Assembly: GCA_945875915.1 (NCBI GenBank)
Contig: CAMCMT010000021.1
Location: 1-45,555, forward strand
DNA: 45,555 nucleotides
Reading direction: 5' to 3'
From: Synechococcus sp. UW140
GTDB lineage: Bacteria; Cyanobacteriota; Cyanobacteriia; PCC-6307; Cyanobiaceae
Both the position numbers and the translations under genes were made by a program. Of this stretch, positions 42,825 to 45,555 are shown one piece after another. Position 1 is the first letter of the stretch. Every line of letters starts with the position of its first letter. Under the pieces are notes generated by a model, which saw only the letters and a list, made by a program, of their open reading frames with translations, had not been told where the DNA came from and did no database searches.

Positions 42825-44489
42825 ATGGCTAAATCCCCGTTTTCCGATGGGCACCTCCAGCCGGTTGCCTTGGCGCCAGCCCAACCGTTGACCGGCAAAG
42901 CGCCTCTGGCGCCGGTTGTGCTGGCCATCCTGGATGGCTGGGGCCATAGCCCTGCCCATGAGCACAACGCCATCCACAACGCCGAGACCCCGGTGATGGA
43001 TGCCCTTTGGCATGCCTATCCCCACACCCTGATCCAGGCCAGTGGCGCCGATGTGGGCCTGCCCGACCAACAGATGGGCAATTCCGAGGTGGGCCATCTC
43101 ACGATTGGCTCTGGCCGGATCATCCGCCAGGAGTTGGTACGCATCGGCCAGGCCGTACGCGACGGCAGCATCGCCCACAACGCCGCCCTCAACCAACTAG
43201 CCGACGAATTGCTCGCCAATGGCCACACCCTGCACTTGCTTGGCCTTTGCTCAAACGGCGGCGTCCATAGCCATGTGAACCATGTGGGAGGTCTGTTGAA
43301 GTGGGCGGCGGGGCGGGGCCTCAAGGACGTCTGCATCCATGTCACCACCGACGGACGTGACACCCCCACCCAAAGTGCACCAGGATTTATTGCCAGCCTG
43401 GAGGCCCAGATCGCCGCTGCCGGCGTCGGCAGGCTGAGCACCATCTGCGGCCGCTACTGGGCGATGGACCGGGACAACCGCTGGGAGCGGACCGAAAAGG
43501 CCTATCGACTGCTCAGCCAGGACGACGGCGCCTGTGGCCTAACGGCCCTGGAGGTGGTTGAGGCCTCCTACGCCGAAGGCATCACCGATGAATTCATCGA
43601 ACCCACCCGTTTGGGACCAGGCCATCTCAAGCCCGATGACGGCGTGATTTGTTTCAACTTCCGCCCCGACCGGGTGCGGCAGTTGATCCGGGCCCTGGTG
43701 ATGCCCGAGTTCGAACCCTTCGAGCGAGTCCAGATCTGCCCGCTGCCTGTGGTGACTTTCACCCAATACGAGCGCGGCTTACCTGTTGAGGTGGCATTCC
43801 CGCCGGAATCCCTTGATGGCTTGCTGGGGGAAGTGGTGTCTAAGCACGGCCTGCGCCAGTTCCGCACCGCCGAAACCGAGAAATACCCCCACGTCACCTA
43901 CTTCCTCAATGGGGGCATCGAAAAACCCTTCCCCGGCGAAGACCGCCATCTGGTGCCCTCCCCCCGGGTCGCCACCTACGACCAATCGCCGGCCATGTCC
44001 GCAGACCAGCTCACCGAAAGCTGCATTGCGGCGATCCGTAAGGGCGTCTACTCCTTGGTGATCATCAATTACGCCAACCCGGACATGGTTGGCCACACCG
44101 GTCAGATGGAGGCCACCACCCAGGCGATCGCCACCGTGGACCACTGCGTCGGCCGCCTGATGGAAGCCACCAACCGCATGGGGGGCACACTTTTAATCAC
44201 GGCCGATCACGGCAATGCCGAGCTAATGGAGGGTCCCGATGGCAGGCCCTGGACCGCCCACACCACCAATCCAGTGCCCGTGATCCTGGTGGAAGGGGAA
44301 CAACGCAAACTTCCCGGCCATGGCACCAACGTGCTCCTGCGCGAAGGCGGTGGCTTAGCCGATATCGCCCCCACCCTTCTGGCGATCCTCGGCCTGCCCC
44401 AGCCCGCCCACATGACTGGCCAATCCCTAGTAATTCCAGCCAGCTTAAGCATCAGCGAAAGCCGCCAGCCCCTGAGCTTGAGCATCTGA
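42825..44489 (+). CDS. gpmI: 2,3-bisphosphoglycerate-independent phosphoglycerate mutase
   Basis: GpmI interconverts 3- and 2-phosphoglycerate using two metal ions. The 554-residue protein from the ATG at 42825 shows the metal and phosphoserine motifs [10 protein letters not shown] and [16 protein letters not shown] (catalytic Ser in GNSEVGH). It also has [46 protein letters not shown] and [11 protein letters not shown]. About 20 extra N-terminal residues precede the domain. secG follows after 51 bp, a pairing that I recall from other cyanobacteria. Confidence 0.97.
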   Translation: MAKSPFSDGHLQPVALAPAQPLTGKAPLAPVVLAILDGWGHSPAHEHNAIHNAETPVMDALWHAYPHTLIQASGADVGLPDQQMGNSEVGHLTIGSGRIIRQELVRIGQAVRDGSIAHNAALNQLADELLANGHTLHLLGLCSNGGVHSHVNHVGGLLKWAAGRGLKDVCIHVTTDGRDTPTQSAPGFIASLEAQIAAAGVGRLSTICGRYWAMDRDNRWERTEKAYRLLSQDDGACGLTALEVVEASYAEGITDEFIEPTRLGPGHLKPDDGVICFNFRPDRVRQLIRALVMPEFEPFERVQICPLPVVTFTQYERGLPVEVAFPPESLDGLLGEVVSKHGLRQFRTAETEKYPHVTYFLNGGIEKPFPGEDRHLVPSPRVATYDQSPAMSADQLTESCIAAIRKGVYSLVIINYANPDMVGHTGQMEATTQAIATVDHCVGRLMEATNRMGGTLLITADHGNAELMEGPDGRPWTAHTTNPVPVILVEGEQRKLPGHGTNVLLREGGGLADIAPTLLAILGLPQPAHMTGQSLVIPASLSISESRQPLSLSI

Positions 44490-44540
44490 TCCGGCCCAGT
44501 GCCAGCCCCTCCCCCGGCCCCGAAGACCTAGGCTTGGCCC

Positions 44541-44771
44541 ATGCTTCAGAACATTCTTTCGTGGGTCTGGATCGCCAGCGGCCTCCTGCTAGTGGTCTCG
44601 GTGTTACTGCACAGCCCCAAGGGCGACGGCATGGGTGGCCTGGCCAGCAGTGGCGGCTCCATGTTCAGCAGCGCCCGCAGCGCCGAAGACACCCTCAACC
44701 GCATCACCTGGACCCTGCTATCCCTCTTCCTAGGGCTAGCTGTGGTGTTGAGTGCCGGCTGGCTCAAATAG
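44541..44771 (+). CDS. secG: Preprotein translocase subunit SecG
   Basis: A 76-residue protein with two transmembrane segments (about 5-23 and 54-72). They are separated by a Gly/Ser-rich loop with the family-like HSPKGDGMGGLASSGGSMF and NRITW. SecG is an accessory subunit of the SecYEG channel. It lies between gpmI and msrB on the same strand. Confidence 0.92.
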   Translation: MLQNILSWVWIASGLLLVVSVLLHSPKGDGMGGLASSGGSMFSSARSAEDTLNRITWTLLSLFLGLAVVLSAGWLK

Positions 44772-44778
44772 GTTGGCC

Positions 44779-45264
44779 ATGAAGCGGCGCAGCCTGTTTG
44801 GACTGCTGGGATCGGCCCTGGTTCCCTGGCTCGGGGCGAAGCCAGCCCTGGCAGCATCAACGCCTACGGATCCCCAATGGCAACTGAGCCCAAGCCAATG
44901 GCGTTCCCGGCTTAGTGCAGAGGCCTTCTCGGTACTGCGCCAGGCCGGCACGGAACGGCCCTTCAGCAGCACCCTCAACAAGGAAAAACGCCAAGGCACC
45001 TATGCCTGCGCCGGCTGCCAGCTGCCCTTGTTCAGCTCCAAGGCGAAATACGACAGCGGCACGGGCTGGCCGAGTTTTTACGAAGCCCTACCCAACGGCA
45101 TCGCCACCAAGGTGGACTTCAAGCTGATCATTCCCCGCACTGAATACCATTGCCGCCGCTGTGGCGGGCACCAGGGCCATGTCTTTGATGACGGGCCCAA
45201 GCCCTCCGGCAAGCGCTATTGCAACAATGGTGTGGCCCTCGTATTTCTAGCCAAGGGCAACTAA
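44779..45264 (+). CDS. msrB: Peptide-methionine (R)-S-oxide reductase MsrB, probably exported
   Basis: MsrB reduces the R form of methionine sulfoxide. From the ATG at 44779 the protein is 161 residues. The N-terminus (MKRRSLFGLLGSALVPWLGA, then KPALA) is a signal peptide with paired arginines, possibly Tat-type. The zinc site has two CxxC pairs (Cys77/80 and Cys125/128), DSGTGWPSFYE is the substrate region, and the catalytic Cys148 is in RYCNNG. It begins seven bases after secG. With the exported-looking MsrA at 5583-6356 it could serve the periplasm or lumen. Confidence 0.94.
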   Translation: MKRRSLFGLLGSALVPWLGAKPALAASTPTDPQWQLSPSQWRSRLSAEAFSVLRQAGTERPFSSTLNKEKRQGTYACAGCQLPLFSSKAKYDSGTGWPSFYEALPNGIATKVDFKLIIPRTEYHCRRCGGHQGHVFDDGPKPSGKRYCNNGVALVFLAKGN

Positions 45265-45450
45265 GCAAGCAAAACCCTGGCAAGCCAATTGGGTGGAGAA
45301 GGGGGCATCGCCAGGGTTGGTGATCGTTCCTAGGACGGGGACCAAGGCCAAGCAGCGGATGGTTTCGATCGCCAGAAGCCCTGTCTTGATTAGCTCTGGA
45401 CCTTGACCGGGGGCGTCCCGCCAAGTGGTGTAAATCCCTGGGCTCAGCAC
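45247..45450 (-). CDS. Doubtful small ORF downstream of the edge riboswitch candidate
   Basis: A 67-codon frame starting at a GTG at 45450. The product (MLSPGIYTTWRDAPG, with a mildly hydrophobic middle TIRCLALVPVLGTI) matches no family known to me and has no Shine-Dalgarno sequence. It overlaps the msrB end by 18 bp in convergent orientation. Its GTG lies inside a perfect hairpin. It is listed only because it is the sole candidate target of the structured element upstream of it. Confidence 0.2.
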   Translation of the reverse strand: MLSPGIYTTWRDAPGQGPELIKTGLLAIETIRCLALVPVLGTITNPGDAPFSTQLACQGFACLVALG

Positions 45451-45467
45451 CGGCGTAGCCGGTGCTG
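45445..45467 (-). promoter_or_regulatory. Perfect hairpin, 10-bp stem and 3-nt loop
   Basis: CAGCACCGGC, loop GTA and GCCGGTGCTG form a perfect inverted repeat, about 40 bp downstream (minus strand) of the B12-box-like segment. It could be the expression platform of a riboswitch or the end of a structured RNA. No T-run follows on either strand, so it is not a standard terminator. Confidence 0.55.
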
Positions 45468-45489
45468 ACGGTCCGTTGCTCAGAGCCCT

Positions 45490-45555
45490 TGCGGGGGAAT
45501 GGGTGGGCTGGTCTGTGACTCTGGTCGGAGCACTACCACCTTCCCGAGACCAGAC
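45490..45555 (-). ncRNA. Possible cobalamin riboswitch, 3' part, cut by window edge
   Basis: Read on the minus strand from the edge, the sequence contains CGGGAAGG, then CTCCGACCAGAGTCACAGACCAGCC (in two pieces: CTCCGACCAG and AGTCACAGACCAGCC, the latter at 45506-45520). This resembles the cobalamin riboswitch order GGGAAGG ... AGYCAGGAGACCTGCC, with one base missing and a few changes. The upstream part (GCCACTG and the GCAACNGT region) would lie beyond the right edge. The call is by eye only. Confidence 0.35.

Noticed and set aside
45273-45318. Inverted repeat AACCCTGGC/GCCAGGGTT as an msrB terminator
   Set aside because: The loop is 28 nt and no T-run follows, so it does not meet the usual form.
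1-45555. HIP1 octamers (GCGATCGC)
   Set aside because: At least six copies were seen by eye (for example 3757, 7966, 9503, 14387), which is usual in cyanobacteria; the excess cannot be measured without counting and it marks no special region.
1-45555. Insertion sequences, phage genes, integrases or toxin-antitoxin pairs
   Set aside because: None of the translated frames shows transposase, integrase, phage structural or toxin-antitoxin motifs.
45400-45555. Right-edge segment as RNase P RNA (CCCGAGACCAGAC resembles part of rnpB)
   Set aside because: The conserved GAGGAAAGTCCGGGC block that should precede it is missing; the minus-strand cobalamin-like reading fits better.

Overview
The window is a gene-dense, GC-rich stretch of a cyanobacterial chromosome. 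It carries psbV (cytochrome c-550), a plant-type [2Fe-2S] ferredoxin, ftrV (ferredoxin-thioredoxin reductase variable chain), a photosystem II-type S4 protein, a complete kaiABC clock cluster, an NblS/Hik33-type sensor kinase and several small cyanobacteria-only families (DUF1825, DUF1818, DUF2811). The order purD - nblS - kaiC - kaiB - kaiA - rplU - rpmA - truB - yebC, and the purC - bamA - lpxC - fabZ - lpxA - lpxB - msrA cluster, are ones I associate with alpha-cyanobacteria (Synechococcus/Cyanobium/Vulcanococcus). An intact kaiA argues against Prochlorococcus. The placement is inferred from protein sequences and gene order; no database search was run.

Layout. 1-5.4 kb: the 5' end of tyrS (cut by the left edge), DUF1825, a LuxR-type regulator with a degenerate receiver, a ComEA-like helix-hairpin-helix protein, a GIY-YIG protein, leucyl aminopeptidase and two small proteins. 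5.6-14.2 kb (minus strand): an envelope operon running from a secreted protein and purC through bamA and lpxC-fabZ-lpxA-lpxB to msrA, with overlapping stops and starts. 14.2-21.7 kb: purD-nblS converge on kaiABC, and kaiA is divergent from rplU-rpmA. 21.7-24.6 kb: a methyltransferase, truB and yebC. 24.6-25.8 kb: a lower-GC pocket with a DUF427 gene, short tandem repeats and a small protein made almost wholly of four-residue repeats. 25.8-34 kb: nagB-like, SpoIID-like, RNase Z, psbV, ferredoxin, prmA and serA. 34-45.5 kb: a membrane protein, an S4 protein, tRNA-Val, murD, an EVE protein, rpoZ with DUF1818, an Hsp70-like protein, ftrV, pyrR, gpmI, secG and msrB, then a structured segment at the right edge that may be part of a cobalamin riboswitch.

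How the genes work together. The bamA/lpx block builds outer-membrane lipid A and inserts outer-membrane proteins. The kai block is the circadian oscillator and lies beside a light/stress kinase. psbV, petF and ftrV supply photosynthetic electron transfer and thiol redox control. msrA and msrB, far apart here, both appear to be exported and may form a periplasmic methionine-repair pair.

Most of the window is ordinary core genome and no clear new multi-gene system was found. The best leads are a KaiB with about 80 extra C-terminal residues, the four-residue-repeat protein with DNA repeats upstream, paired repeats in the kaiA/rplU promoter gap, duplicated palindromes upstream of the gene at 30157-30543, a repeat-built N-terminal tail on PyrR, and the riboswitch-like edge element with no obvious target gene.
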